Shown here: one piece after another, positions 1 through 10,650 of the stretch
Position numbering within the stretch: position 1 is the first letter of the stretch
Layout of the letters: every line of letters begins with the position of its first letter
NCBI GenBank assembly: GCA_963575745.1
Contig: CAUYUJ010004002.1
Span: forward strand, 679,163 to 743,162
DNA length: 64,000 nucleotides
Direction: 5' to 3'
Source of the DNA: Prorocentrum cordatum
Lineage: Eukaryota > Sar > Dinophyceae > Prorocentrales > Prorocentraceae
Notes under the pieces: model-generated
What the model was told of the DNA's origin: nothing
Database searches by the model: none
The model's input: only the letters and a program-made list of their open reading frames with translations
Made by a program: the position numbers and the translations under genes

Positions 1-531
1 ACCCTAGGCAAGAGTGACCTTTCGCGCGCGGATGTGGCACGAGGGGACTAAACCGAAGCGCGCAAGCCGCGCGGACATATCGGGTGCCGCGGCTGTTCCA
101 ACGCGCTCCGGAACGCAGAACGCCTGGAGGAATCGATCCCTGGAGCGAAGGCCTGTCCAAACACGCCGACCTAGCTGCCGGGGCGCCCGCCCCTCCTCGG
201 GTCCAAACGCACCAGTTGTCCGAGCTGCGTCCAGCCGTGGCGACGAAGGGCCCTCCGAGGGCCAACTGCCGTTGTCTCAACTCGCCCTCCTCTGAAATTA
301 GCAAAGACATGACTGGAAATGCCTGGTCGCTGCGAAAAAGATTCAGCATCGCGAACAAATCATGACTGGAGCCCTAGACCCCATCTTTCTGCGGCATTTT
401 TTCAAACGGATCGATCTGTGATGGTCCCCGGGCGGCCCGAAAGAAGGCGAGAACGCTCCGAGCAAAAAAAGTACAGAGCCTGCATCTCAATCTCAGGGTA
501 CTTGCCGGGGCGCCAGGCCGGGCTGGACGGC
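1..531. other. no recognisable gene; downstream flank of TPR exon
   Basis: I see no motif here that I can assign. Minus-strand frames stay open from the TPR exon down to about 402, but the text after position 532 no longer resembles a TPR protein. It is therefore treated as intron or untranslated sequence, with an alternative exon end at 506. Confidence 0.3.
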
Positions 532-602
532 CTCTTCAGCTCCTTCTCTACGGCCGGGTCCTCTGGGGCCAGTGCCCTGGCCTGCTCGAAGTCCGTCCTG
601 GC
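532..602 (-). CDS. TPR-domain co-chaperone, exon encoding third TPR helix B and C-terminal extension (partial)
   Basis: The minus strand encodes ARTDFEQARALAPEDPA followed by VEKELKR. This is the usual end of the third tetratricopeptide repeat in FKBP-, cyclophilin-40- and AIP-type co-chaperones, in which helix B is followed by a Pro-Glu-Asp turn and the KELKR start of the solvating helix. I start the exon at 602, after an AG acceptor (cccgag then GCC), because this joins in phase 0 to the exon at 2,548-2,598. The likely donor is AG then GC at 532/531; a second GC donor (GCAAGT) lies at 505. TPR domains of this class dock the C-terminal EEVD peptide of Hsp90 or Hsp70 in the cytosol or nucleus. 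The enzyme domain, if any, is not in view. The domain call rests on motif recognition; the splice sites are inferred. Confidence 0.72.
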
Positions 603-859
603 CTCGGGGCCGGCCCGGCCCCCCGCCGCGCCCGAGCGCTGCTGCATCTGCAGCCGCGGTGTAGAGGTAAGTCGGTCCGAGCTCCGATTTGATCAGTTAC
701 CCCAACGTCGACCCCAAATATGATTGCACGAAGCACATGGGGAACAATGGCAACATCAACAACAACAACCATCAACAAAGCCTGCAGAGGTCTCGGAGCA
801 TGCAATCCTCATGACCAGGTATGAACCCCTGTGCTGAAGCATATTTAGTCAATGTGGGC
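603..859. other. intron-like spacer without recognised content
   Basis: This sequence lies between the TPR exon and a composite repeat. An ATG-initiated minus-strand frame runs from 647 into the exon, but its upstream part has no family resemblance. It could be intron or an exon extension. Confidence 0.3.
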
Positions 860-1456
860 CCCAACCTGTTTTGTTTGCAATATATGTGGTGAAATCTAGG
901 TGGTGAAACCAATGTGGTCTACCCTAGTGGCGCAATCCATGTGGTGCAATCGATGTGGTGCGAACCAATGCAGTATAATGCAGAGCACAATATAATGCAG
1001 TTGAAAGCAGTGCACATCAATCTAGGGCAATACAAACCAATGCAGAACCATTCATATCAACACACAGCAAGGCAAACCAATCCAAGGCAAGGCACGAGAA
1101 TGCAGAACAATGCAAAACAATACAGTGCGATGCAAAGCAATGCAGAGCCACACAACACAATGCCAACAATTCAGTGCAAAACAGTGCAAAGCGCAATTCA
1201 AAGCAAAGCAGTGCAACGGGGCGGCGACGACGGACGGGAACGGGGCCGCCGGGCCAACAGGCGGGCCTCGCATTTGGAACCATAGGGCGGCGTCGAACGG
1301 GAACAACACAGCAGCCCAGCCAACAGACGGGCGTTTTATTTGGACAAATAGGGCGGCGACGCACATCAACGGGGCCGCCGGGCCAACAGACGGGCCCAGT
1401 TCCTCAAAGGGAAGTGAGAACCCCTAACTACAAGAAAGCACTGTTTGGCGAATCTG
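860..1456 (+). repeat. GTGGTGCAAT composite repeat, copy 1
   Basis: Three modules occur in order. First come degenerate GTGGTGCAATC units (about 880-970). Next come GCAAT/GCAAA-rich units (about 970-1215). Last are GGGGCGGCGAC-like units (about 1220-1400). The segment closes with a short conserved end, AACCCCTAACTACAAG then AAAGCACTGTTTGGCGAAT, at 1417-1453. The same order and end recur near 23.7 and 51.7 kb, which argues for one dispersed composite element and not three chance microsatellites. No coding capacity is credible. Confidence 0.65.
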
Positions 1457-1763
1457 GAAGAACGAACAGCCCCCCATAGAACTCCGCCCAACGGCCCGTT
1501 CTGGCTCCCTCCACGCGCACCGTACTCACCTCCGAACGCGCTCCGCCACTGACAACGCCCCGCGAAGGGCAGCCCATTGCTACCCCCCACGCGATCCACC
1601 CCACCCAAGCGTATTGAAAAACTCTGAGAACTGTCTGAACACCCTCTTCATGAGCCAGAAGACCGCTCGCGTAGCTCCAAGCTGCCCTTTCGCCCGTGGG
1701 GCCCGTGCGGCCCCACAACGGCCCCCCGCGACCCCAGGAGACGATGGTCCTGGGCCTGCAAAG

Positions 1764-1909
1764 CGGTTTTCGGAGGTCCGAGCAAAATCCTTGGGACGGC
1801 GCTGGCTGACCCCTCCCCTGGGGCGCCAGGCGCGCCGAATACGGCGCTGGAATCACCGCCAAGAAGGTGCAACTCTGACCCAAAACATCCGCACGGCTCT
1901 CCGAAAAAT
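1764..1909. mobile_element. short inverted-repeat element (GGAGGTCCG family), copy 1
   Basis: The left end CGGTTTTCGGAGGTCCGAGC is mirrored at the right end, where the reverse complement reads CATTTTTCGGAGAGCCGTGC. The centre is GC-rich and contains GGCGCTGG and CCCCTCCC blocks. Two similar segments lie at 39,869-40,011 and 52,353-52,471. With no coding capacity and a size of about 145 bases, it fits a non-autonomous MITE-like element. No clear target duplication was found. Confidence 0.5.
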
Positions 1910-2547
1910 GATGCTTATGCAATGTGTGAGTCCGATAACTACTCCCACGCCTTCATTAGTACGCTTATGGCGACAAGGGTTACGGCAATCCATGTTACGA
2001 TAGCTCAACAGTGGCTAGCATGCTGAAACCACATCGAACGACCAAGTGTACCTCGCGTCTCACATACTCCCACTGTGGTCGGGACATGTACGGTGTCGTA
2101 CACATCCAGAGCAGGCTAGACTATCACATCGAATTAATGTGGCTGCTTGCGGGCAGTACTCACATATTTGCAAGATAGGTGTGGTAGATGCCGACGCTTA
2201 CACAACCCCACACTCCTACCATAACCACTGCCATATGCGCGCGAGGGTCGGAAACTCAACAACATAGGAAACACACACACACACACCCGTCGTGCAGGCA
2301 GAAGGACGCACTCGGATCCAATCAGATGTCCTTCCTGGCCCCATGCATACATTGCCCGATGCTCCACACAATGCAAGGATCAATAGAAAGACAACAACCA
2401 CATCAATCCACTTGCAAACCGTAAGCTCGTGCTGTTACGGATCAGAGAGCATCAACCACCAACACTGATACATTTGAGTGAACCAGCTGCAAGCCAGAGA
2501 TACGAAGGAGACGCGCAGCCCCACACCCAGGAAAGCGAAGGTCCCGC
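1910..2547. other. intron-like sequence with CA microsatellite
   Basis: No gene recognised. A short CA run is present at about 2,268-2,288. In the proposed TPR gene this is intron between the exons at 2.6 kb and 0.6 kb. Confidence 0.4.
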
Positions 2548-2598
2548 CGCGTCAAGATCTCTCAACTCCAAGTTGGCCTGTCCCCGCCTGAAGTAAGC
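2548..2598 (-). CDS. TPR-domain co-chaperone, exon encoding third TPR helix A
   Basis: The minus strand reads AYFRRGQANLELRDLDA, 17 codons, which is a textbook third-TPR helix A (KALFRRGQAxLxLGDLxxA in the family). It is preceded by a good acceptor (gcttcgctgcag, then GCT) and followed by GCG then GCGGGA, a candidate GC donor. Spliced in phase 0 it continues the exon at 9,981-10,082, which ends in Lys, and runs into the exon at 532-602. The restored Lys-Ala-Tyr-Phe-Arg corresponds to the Lys and Arg of the two-carboxylate clamp that binds EEVD peptides. At 51 bases it is too short for any automatic gene call. The order and phase agreement with its neighbours are the main support. Confidence 0.7.
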
Positions 2599-3170
2599 CT
2601 GCAGCGAAGCCGAAACGGGGGAGGCCGAAATGCCAAAGAGAGGGGCTTGCGGACACCAGCGAGGGTAATAGCGTATCTTGCTGGAGGAAATCGATGAGGG
2701 GCTGTGCAGTGTCACTTTGAAGACCATGACTGGCATGAAACATTAAACTGTGGGATAATGGCGGACAAGCCTGCCAGTGACAAGGGGCTGGATGGAGTTT
2801 GTGGGAAATGGAGGGGAGCTAAAGCGGAGGAGGAGGAGATCTGATGAAGGGAGTAGAGGAATGGAGGGGGGAGAGGAAGGGAGTACGGGGATCAATTCAT
2901 CCGCACTTGTGCTTGGCAGTCCAAAGGCTGAGAGACGGCCCCCCCCCAAAACCGAGCATGCAGAAAAGTTGTCCGTCATCATGTTTGGTCGGCGACGCCA
3001 AGATCTGAGGGTCCCTGCGGCCGACTCGAGCAGCCTCCAGTGGGCGTCCTCGCACTTGCTTAGGGGAGCGAGGAACGCGGATCAACGACCTGGACACAGA
3101 GGATCGCCTTGCTGATCAACCAAGCCAGGAGAAACGAGATGGAAGGTACAGCGGGCTCGTGTCGTGATGA
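2599..3170. other. intron-like sequence, purine-rich stretch
   Basis: No gene recognised. Positions 2,800-2,890 are rich in AGG/GGA. The segment separates the TPR exon from the LTR-like end of the minus-strand copia remnant. Confidence 0.35.
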
Positions 3171-3325
3171 CGTCGGCGCTGGTTTGCGTCACCACGTGAA
3201 CATGAGAATGATGACGTTTGTTGCGCCAGTGGCAAGCGGGGCCCCTGAGGCCCAAACAGCAGCGACTGGCGCACGCACGTGCCATGCACGCCATGCACAC
3301 ACACACACACTATTTCACACCCGTG
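3171..3325 (-). repeat. 3' LTR-like segment of the minus-strand copia remnant
   Basis: Positions about 3,222-3,325 match 9,030-9,125 through GGCCCAAACAGCAGCGACTGG-like and GGCGCACGCACGTG-like blocks followed by CA repeats. The match weakens below 3,222, and identity in the core is only moderate. True LTR ends could not be set. Confidence 0.45.
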
Positions 3326-3699
3326 GAACTGTGTCACGACCTGACAAGCCGGGCGTCGCAATCAGATGCTGCGCGCCTGTGTACTCGCAGGCCGTCAAAG
3401 GGCAGCTCGAGGCGGAAAGGCGTCCCCAAACGGGGCCAGATTCAAAGCGGCCAGAATGGCCTCAATACCACCTCCAAGATAGGATGGTGTTCGATCAGTG
3501 CTGTCACCTCCCGTTGCGGAATGATGCTCGTTCCAACGTATTACCCATCCGCTGAAATAGTGTTCAGTCTGGCCATCGTCACCTGCTTCTTCACCCACTT
3601 ACTCGTTGATAGTGGATCCGGCGTTATCTCATAACTTCCCGTACGTGATATGTGTACGGGGAAATCACTCGGCATAGCTTTGGTGAGGCAATACGGTAC

Positions 3700-5490
3700 C
3701 ATGATGACGGCACCAACACAACGGATCCCATCAGAGAAAAGTCTGGGACGCAAGATCTCAACTTCCCACTGTCCACGAGTCCATATCTTGACGGGAACTA
3801 CTTATATGAATACTCAAACGCTGATGTGAAACATCTTCTTTTGTTGGCGCAGTTAAATGCTCTTCTCAGCTTTGGCAACCCGTTAGCCAAAGGCGTCTCA
3901 TAGTCAGAGCAGAAATCTCTTCCCAATATGAAGGGAGCTTATGCCTCGCACAAAACACACCGCGGGCATCAGCAATGACAGCGCGAATGTGCACATCTGA
4001 TTTTACACCCCAGAGACATGCCACAGTTTCCGCCTGCATGGTAGATTTGCACGCGCGCCGGATGACCTTATGCGAGAAGCAGATGTATAGGGTGAGCGTG
4101 ATCATTCTTCCCCTCGAAAGCCTGGGCCAAGCAAGATCGTTGAACCTAGCCCTCTGAGATCTGGGCGGCTCGAGCGGGTCCTCTGCGATGCCGGCTTCTC
4201 CTGCCCAGCTGGCGTCGGTGACTGCGAGAACTGTCGCGTCTTGCGTCCCATTTGACTGCCGCTCCCTCGACCGCAAGGCCACTGACTGAAGACTGTGGCA
4301 CCTCTTCCAGAACGCGATCAGCACCCTGGAGGTGAAGCATCTTCGCGCGGTTCGCTACCGTTTGTCGCCGACTCGCGCAAAAAGTAACTCGGGTTTGCAC
4401 TGTCGGGTACCCCATGATAAAGCGCCAACGACAGACCTGAGCTGAGATACCTCCCCTTTCATTGCATCACCTGGTGATAGGGCTGCCCCTGCGGTAGGGC
4501 GCAACAGCAAACTTCCCCTTGTTATCCTCTGCGCTGGCGCGAACACAACAGCCAGTAGCTTAGCAAGTTTCCCAAACGCACTAGCGAACACCTCCTGATT
4601 TAGCATCTCGGATGGAGATTTCGGCCAGTGCTGAATCGATGATGCGTTGGCTCTTGTCGTCTGCAGCCCACCTGACATCGTCCGCATAAGTGCCAGACAT
4701 GCACATCATCTCACCTTTGTCGCTAGCAAGACTGAAGAGAGTTGGCCACATACGATCTTGTCTCAACCAATGTGCCATAAAGCGTTGGCGAATCTTCTCC
4801 CGTGAACCCCGCCCTGCATCGCGGCTTCCACAGCGAACGGCGAGCGATGCGCCATCCGGCACTCCTCAAGTCCGCATGGTGGTGTCTTGAACAACGCAAG
4901 ACAGTCAAGTTCCTGTCGCTGGAAGGACGCAGATGCAATGCTGGCGCGTTTCAAAATCTCGTTCGCGACTGCAGCCCAGGAAATTATCGGTCTTACACCT
5001 TCGAGCCCACGCGTCGGGAAATCTGTGCGGATCCCAAGCGAGAGCTCAGAAACTCTTCGCACAACAAGTCGGATCTTGCACTGCGGCGCAACCGGTGCAC
5101 CACCCAGCCTGCGAAGTTGTTCGTTCTTGTCAATTTCATCCGTTGTGGCGGGGCCATGCAATATCCTTCGTCCAGAAGTTTCTGCAGCACTTCGCGATAT
5201 ATGGATACTGCTGCGTTGAACCTCCTCCGAATTCCCCCTTCCTTTCTCGCGAGTCGCAGGCCGCTCTTGGCGACTTCTGATTCTCGTTGGTGCACCAGGT
5301 ATATGGGAATCTTCAACTTCTTCCGTGACGAGGTCTTATCGACGGCACCCCCACTGAAGAACCGAATAGGTGATCCGTGTGGCTGAACTGCTATGGATGC
5401 TGTCCTGCTCTGTAGTAGATCCACACCTGCACCTGTGGTTCCCCTTCTCTGCCGCGCCTCAAGCAGCGGACTCGCCGGCTCGGGCACTGG
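3700..5490 (-). pseudogene. copia reverse transcriptase and RNase H, fragmented
   Basis: In minus-strand order, about 5,490-4,700 carries reverse transcriptase text in several frames (ISWAAVANEILKRAS, then LRQDRMWPTLFSL), including a YADD catalytic box at 4,677-4,688. Next, about 4,500-4,330 carries the LRSVVGALSW connector and CKPELLF. Finally, about 4,240-3,900 carries RNase H motifs VTDASWAG, RFNDLAW and STMQAETVACLWGV. The Asp of the TDAS motif and the Glu of QAET are RNase H catalytic positions. At least four frame changes are needed to read through, so no product is expected. Confidence 0.7.
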
Positions 5491-5715
5491 TTTCCGCCTT
5501 GAGCCTGGCGAAATGCATCCGGGTGTTCTCTCTGCAGCTCATGCTGATCCACCGGCCGCGAATCTTCTACGCACCGCCAACCTAACTGCGGCCGCGTACG
5601 CCGTGAGGCACGCCGTCCAGCAATGACCTCCGCAATGTTGCACGGGTCACTTGCGATGGCCGTGGCGCTCGTTGTTCGTCTGGAAGAATTATTCCATCTC
5701 CTTCGCCTTCGTCGA

Positions 5716-6105
5716 TTATGTCATCACACTGGCCGGCGGGTCTCGACCCCTCGGTTGGTCCTTCTCAGTCTGCATTTCTGAAATGGCCAGCAGCGCGTCC
5801 CCTTGCTGACCCTCGGGTTGCTTGAAGCAGGGTGTATCTCGGCGTTCGTCTACGACCGGCTGGCGTTGGCAGCCCAGAGGAGCATCGCGACCCAAATCGC
5901 AATCTTGGCGTCGAGAGAAATACCGACGCGCAAGAGCGCCCGCCGCAATGCACGGACGGAGCCCGTCGATCGCGACGCAAACTGGAACTCCCTCGACGAT
6001 GACGCGCGCACGTTTACCATCGAACCCTACGATATGGGAACCTGTGCTCCACTTGGCTGCGACTATAATTAAACCTTCAGTCGGTCTCTTGCGGAACAAT
6101 GCCAC
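5716..6105 (-). pseudogene. copia polyprotein, integrase C-terminal/linker region
   Basis: The frame reads VALFRKRPTEG, KWSTGSHIVGFDG and GVPVCVAIDGLRPC. In dinoflagellate copia elements I know this text from the segment after the integrase core that precedes reverse transcriptase. It lies in the expected place between integrase and reverse transcriptase. The upstream end runs out of frame near 6,105. Confidence 0.5.
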
Positions 6106-6499
6106 ATCACCTAGCTGATATTAACCAGCTAGGGGCTCTGCCTTGCGGAGCGCGCGTGGCCCGACCCCCGACGTCGCGCAGAGCAAATGCCTCGCGCGCA
6201 GCGGCGCGAATCGCCGCCTGACGAGAGCAGTCATCAGATCTGTCTTCAGCCACGTTAGCAAGCGCACCTGGGTCGAAAGCTTCCCCGCACGGGGTAGTCG
6301 TCCGAGAACCCATTGAGATGGTGAGAACCCCGCGCCTCGAGACAGATCATCCTCTGCGATGGCGACTTCTACATCACTACCTCATGAAATACGATGGCGC
6401 TGTCGTCGTGAACCACCTTCTTGAATACATTTTTTAATGGGCCACATTGCCACTCAACGCGTCCGACTTGCTCCGGGGGCTCAGCTCATGCGTCGCGAA

Positions 6500-7011
6500 A
6501 GCGACCCCCTGGCTCTAAACCCACCCGTCGCAGAAACATGAAAACACCTCGGTCGGGGAGTCCTCGCTCCAACACAATTCGTCAAGGTTTACCAGCCAAT
6601 GCGCATCCATGCTGCTGGAATGCCGTGGGGTCACGTCCTTGAGAATGGCATGCCGCCCCCTTGCTGTGCAAATGTGACGCGCTGGAACGTAGTTCCCTGG
6701 CAGATGATGTTCAGGAAAATGTATATTTCCCCGCTGCTGCCCTTGACCTCGATACAATCGGTGCTGGCTTCGCGATTGAAGCAGAACTTCTCGGGCAAAC
6801 CTGCCATATGAATTTGAACTAACGGCTTGAGGTGTTCACAAGACTCGCACCTGTAGTTTCTGTCTCTTCGATGTGCTCCGTTGACATGCGTGCTTGCCTC
6901 GCGAGCCGCATAAACACACGATTTGGCGCATGTCCGGGTTGCCGATGAATTCGCATAATGGCGACCCCCGCTCAAACAGGCATGTGAAGCCATGCCCTCC
7001 TCCGAGCTCAT
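6500..7011 (-). pseudogene. copia integrase (zinc-binding region and start of core), decayed
   Basis: The minus strand shows YRCESCE, a Cys-X2-Cys pair as in the HHCC finger that precedes the integrase core. It continues with AGLPEKFCFNREASTDCIEV and FLNIICQGTTFQRV, the first catalytic Asp region of a copia integrase. The rest of the DDE core is not readable in one frame. The position between gag and the linker region supports the assignment. Confidence 0.65.
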
Positions 7012-7770
7012 TCCGGATTCGGGTCTCCCAGGAGCAGTGGCTGCTCTAGGGTTTCCTGCTCTCCATCTCTGCGCTGATCTTGCGGTTCGATAGCGACGCC
7101 CTCGTCGTTCTCGACTGAGCCAAGCGCCACTCCTGTCCTCTCCGCTGCAGCTCCCGCCGGAACGGCGGTCGCAGCAAGACGGCCCATCCGAAGCTGATTA
7201 CCGAGATCGCGCGGAAAGTCAGGACACTCGGGGGCTAGTGTCGGGGCCTGACTCTAGGTGAGAGTTCAGCGCATTCGTGTCATGAAGACTTGAGAGCGAG
7301 GAACCCAGTGACCAAACGCAGCAGTAACTGAGCCATTGTTCTGTGACAACTCCTCAAACAACTACGGATACTGCTGATGTTGTGGCTGGTGGCATGAGCG
7401 ATGGTGGGATTGGAATGGCGCTCGAAGTCCTCTTTCTCCACGCGCGCGCCCCGGGCCGGACGAATCGCAACATCCTCCGCCGCGCTGGTCGCGCCGGCGG
7501 CCGCCGCAAAGGCGAGGCCGACGATGGGGCCCCTGAGCGGCATCCTGGCGTCCGTCGATGCCTGAGGCCAGTCGGTGGATCGGCGGCTCGGCTGCTCATG
7601 GCCGTCTTGGGTTTTCCCCCGCATTCAAGGTCCCCAGACCAGTGGCCACTCTCGGCGCAGGTCTTGCGCCTCGAGCGTTTCTGGATCCCCTGGAGACGAC
7701 CCTCGCGCTCTTCCAGGGCCAGCGCTCCATTGCCACCGCCCTTAGACTATGGGGGCTGCCATCGGTGGCC
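7012..7770 (-). pseudogene. unresolved gag-pol junction of the copia remnant
   Basis: The zinc knuckle and protease should lie here, but I could not find a convincing CCHC box or DSG triad in any minus-strand frame. The segment is either too decayed or carries deletions. Confidence 0.35.
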
Positions 7771-8830
7771 TCATCCCCCGCCTCTGTTCTTGCCTCTTCC
7801 CTTGGCGCCAAGATAGGCTACCAGGTCCTCGCCCCAGCGCAAGCGCCGGATCATCTGAGAAGCTTTCCCCTCCGAGTAACCGTGTTTGACCTTTCCCTCA
7901 AGCACTGCGGCGTCAAGTTCGCGTCCGCGCGGCGCAGATGTCCAGGTGGCGCGCGGGCCCCCGCCACCCCAGATTTGGTCGTCTTTCCAAGCGTCCGCCC
8001 ACCAAAACTCGTCAGCCCAGCCATACTCAAGTGCGTAGCCAGGCGCGTAGTATCCGTAGGGACGCAGTTCCTCGGGATACTGCCCCTCCTGCTCATGCCA
8101 GCTGTCGTCTGCAGCGTGATATGCCTGTGGCGGCCTAGAGTACCTGGCCTTGCCAGTGCCCTTGCCCTTGCTGGGGTTTCGGGGCGTCCATGGAGTGAAG
8201 GTGGAGCTCTTGCCCGAATGTCCCCTGCCCTTTTGGCGGATGTGGGTACGATCGTGTCGACGGATCAAAAGATCTTTGGTCTTATCGAAGTCGGCCACTT
8301 TTTCTGTCGATGCCAGTGCCATCCATTTCTCCGAAGATGAGTCCTGCGTGGTCCAAGAGAAGATATCCGAACATGTTGTCACTCATCGCACGGTCCGGGT
8401 CGAATTGAGAAACAAATTCAACCAGCGCTTTTTGAGTGGTATGTACGAAACCATCGACTCACCGTTTTGTCGAAACATTCGTCCGTAGGGTCTCTGTCCT
8501 ACCTGGAAGAGGGTCTCGGTTTCCAGAGCCTTTGTGGGAAAGATCGATGCGTGTATCGTCGGTGCCAGTTGCTCGATCCATGCCTTAGTCAGAAGCGTGC
8601 CTTTGCCGATACCCATGGCTATATCGAGCGCGTTGCCTCTGATGCCCTCTATCACCTGACTGACGGCTGCGAAGACAATGTGTGGCTGCGGTTCTCCCGT
8701 ATCAGGATCAGCAGGGACCAATGCGGCTCGCATGCGCATCTCCGTGCGGAATTCCCCTGTTCATGGAAGTTGTTCGCCTTACCGTCGTAGATGTACGAGC
8801 CAATCTTCGTCTCTGATCGTGTCAGCGAAT
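7771..8830 (-). pseudogene. copia gag, frameshifted
   Basis: Readable pieces are SYIYDGKANNFHE (near 8,790), MRMRAALVPADPDTGEPQPH, GNALDIAMGIG, IFPTKALETETLFQVGQRPYG and SGESMVSYI-like text, then a basic and aromatic tail (WADEFWWADAWKDD, GKGTGK). This is the typical layout of a dinoflagellate copia capsid region followed by a glycine/lysine-rich nucleocapsid linker. A frameshift after FHE and stops near 8,383 break it. Confidence 0.6.
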
Positions 8831-8974
8831 CAGCATTCGGTCCATGGCGAAGAGAAAAACAGTGCCATGGCGCAGGCAGGCGGCGACACAGCCCAGAGTC
8901 CCCTCGCAAGGGTAACTGCCGTAGCAAGTGTAGTGTGGTCGCGAGGAACTCCCTGGGGGGACGAATCCTGAGAA

Positions 8975-9125
8975 GTGGTGCGGTGACAGAAGACCGTGCA
9001 GCAGTTCCGCTGCCAGTGTGATTAACGATGCGCTCTGTGCCACTTGCCAAAAAGTCCCCCTTGAAACCCAAACGGCAACGAGTGGCGCACGTACGTGTCA
9101 TGCACACACGCACACCACATCACAG
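8975..9125 (-). repeat. 5' LTR-like segment of the minus-strand copia remnant
   Basis: This is the partner of 3,171-3,325. The best match is 9,030-9,125 (CACTTGCCA, AAACCCAAACGGCAACGAGT, TGGCGCACGTACGTGTCATG). It sits just upstream of gag on the minus strand, as a 5' LTR should. Confidence 0.45.
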
Positions 9126-9651
9126 AATACGATTCAACCTTGATCGGTCGCATCTTTTCGATGGCGCAGATCGTGCGAAGCTGGCCGAGCATGGGCCACC
9201 AACGGCGTTCAATCTTGAGCGCCTGCGCTGGGGTCGCAACAACGTGAATGGAGCTCGAACCTACCGCTGCGAAGGGCGAGCAGGGGGGGAAACAGAGGGC
9301 CGGAGGAGTGGAGGAAGGAAGACGTCGAGGGGACGGGGAAAGGAAGGGAACGGCAACAAGACCGGTAACAAATACACCAACGACAGCGATACCGCAACCA
9401 AAACTGTGAGCGGTTACTAGTAGTACCAACAACAGTTGTCTCGTTGTCGCCGTCGACAGCCTCAGAGTCAGCGTCCGCGCACCATGGACCTCGTCCAGCC
9501 TCGTCCTCCACCAGGGGTGGACTACGGGGACCCGTCGGGGGGGCTCAGCGCGGGGGAGGAGGAACATCTGGCTGGAGATCGAGGATACATCGCGACACAT
9601 CGGCGAGAGGGCGCCGACAGCGAGACCGCATTATTCTGAGAAGGGGGATGG
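9126..9651. other. no recognised feature
   Basis: Unique-looking sequence between the copia remnant and a MITE fragment. Open frames on both strands have biased composition and no family motif. Confidence 0.3.
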
Positions 9652-9731
9652 CATTAGGCCTCTATCGGCGATCACTGGGCGAATGGGTGTCGATGCATCC
9701 CCCACTGAGCCTGTCTCCCTCACCTTGCCCC
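9652..9731. mobile_element. half copy of the GGGGCAACG inverted-repeat element
   Basis: CCTCTATCGGCGATCACTGG, GTCGATGCATCCCCC and a CCTTGCCCC end align over about 75 bases with the right half of the intact 208-base element at 35,887-36,094. Only this half is recognisable, so it is a truncated or diverged copy. Confidence 0.5.
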
Positions 9732-9980
9732 CTGGCTTTTGCGCAATAACTCCGCTATCCGGCGGCCCTTCGGGACGCTCCTGGCACCCCTGGAACGCCC
9801 TCGGCGAGGCGGAGCTGCTGGAACGCACCCCGAGGCCGGAAAGCTGCCGAGGACCAACGAAAGCACACGAAGACCTCGAACCTCGAGCCTATCCCCCCTG
9901 ACCCGATGCTGCCCCCGAGAGGTCTGCCTCCCCAGCGGGACATGGAGGTGCGGCGGGGGCAGGGCACGGCAGGGCAGGGC

Positions 9981-10082
9981 CTTGCTCGAGTCCCCGGAGA
10001 CGGCCAGCGCCTTCCCGCAGGCCGTCTGGCATTTCTGGTACTCGGCGATCTTGAGATAGCACCTCGGGCGGCAGACGAACGC
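9981..10082 (-). CDS. TPR-domain co-chaperone, exon encoding second TPR
   Basis: The minus strand reads AFVCRPRCYLKIAEYQKC, then QTACGKALAVSGDSSK. CYLKIAEYQKCQTACGKAL matches the second TPR of FKBP-type co-chaperones (ACYLKLGEYxKAIEACDKAL). An acceptor (cttggagag, then GCG) sets the start at 10,082 in phase 0, preceded by a pyrimidine-rich tract. The end is placed after AAG at 9,981, where GCCCTG is a candidate GC donor, because Lys then joins AYFRRGQ in the 2.6 kb exon. The family Asn expected before RAACYLK (part of the carboxylate clamp) appears as Cys, so peptide binding may be changed or the gene may be decaying. The sequence downstream of 9,981 stays open but loses similarity. Confidence 0.72.
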
Positions 10083-10104
10083 CTCTCCAAGACGAAGGCA
10101 AGAC

Positions 10105-10260
10105 GAGGATAAATCCGGATGAGGAGAGATCGAGAATCTCTGAGAGCGGCCGGGTCTGGAGGATGTACCGACGGCCGCGGCCTTCTCAGGGCGTTCTGGA
10201 ACGCTCTGAAAGCGTTCTGGATCGATCTGGAGCAATTCAACCTCACCTTAGGCCGTACTT
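10105..10260 (+). repeat. dispersed repeat with GTTCTGGAACGCTCTG, copy 1
   Basis: The order GATAAATC, GAGATC, CGGGTCTGGAG, GGCCGC, then GTTCTGGAACGCTCTG-like palindromic units is shared with 14,760-14,910. It lies immediately upstream of the TPR2 exon on the minus strand, so it would be intronic. Confidence 0.4.
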
Positions 10261-10477
10261 GCTCTCCTCGCTGGGTGAGACTGTCACGAGGCCAGGGGTC
10301 ACGAGAGGGCAGCAACCTGCAAGCCAGCAGCGCGATCGCACGCGATCGCTCGGCTGCACAGGCCGTGGCGGCCCATCGGGCAGACGTGCCAGAGAGTGTT
10401 TCGGGCGCGGCACCTGCTGCGATGCGGCCAGTCCCGATCTGAATCACGCCCTCGGAGCACGGTTGTTGCAGGTGTAG

Positions 10478-10650
10478 GGAGAAGCGGCACCGCCACCACC
10501 TCAACTCCAGGAGCCAGGGAGGTCCTCCTGGTGGTGTGGTCCCCCTGCTCCGCTCGAGGCACCTCCAATCTCCAACTCAGAGAAGCATCATGGACCTCCG
10601 TGCTGGAGGTGCCCCGGCCCCCCAGAAGTGGTGGTACCGCTTCTCTCTCC
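10478..10650. mobile_element. possible MITE with GAGAAGCGGYACC inverted repeats
   Basis: The left end GGAGAAGCGGCACCGCCACC is repeated inverted at the right (reverse complement GAGAAGCGGTACCACCACTT). The element is about 170 bases long and non-coding. There is no confident target duplication and no second copy in the window. Confidence 0.4.

Larger units (their letters stand above)
3171..9125 (-). mobile_element. degenerate Ty1/copia retrotransposon on the minus strand
   Basis: Reading the minus strand from about 9.1 kb downwards gives, in order, an LTR-like segment, gag, integrase, reverse transcriptase, RNase H and a second LTR-like segment. That order (integrase before reverse transcriptase) defines Ty1/copia. 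All reading frames are broken by frameshifts and stops, so the element is dead. In the proposed TPR gene it lies inside the intron between the exons at 10.0 and 2.6 kb, in the same orientation as the host gene. The outer limits are approximate. Confidence 0.7.
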
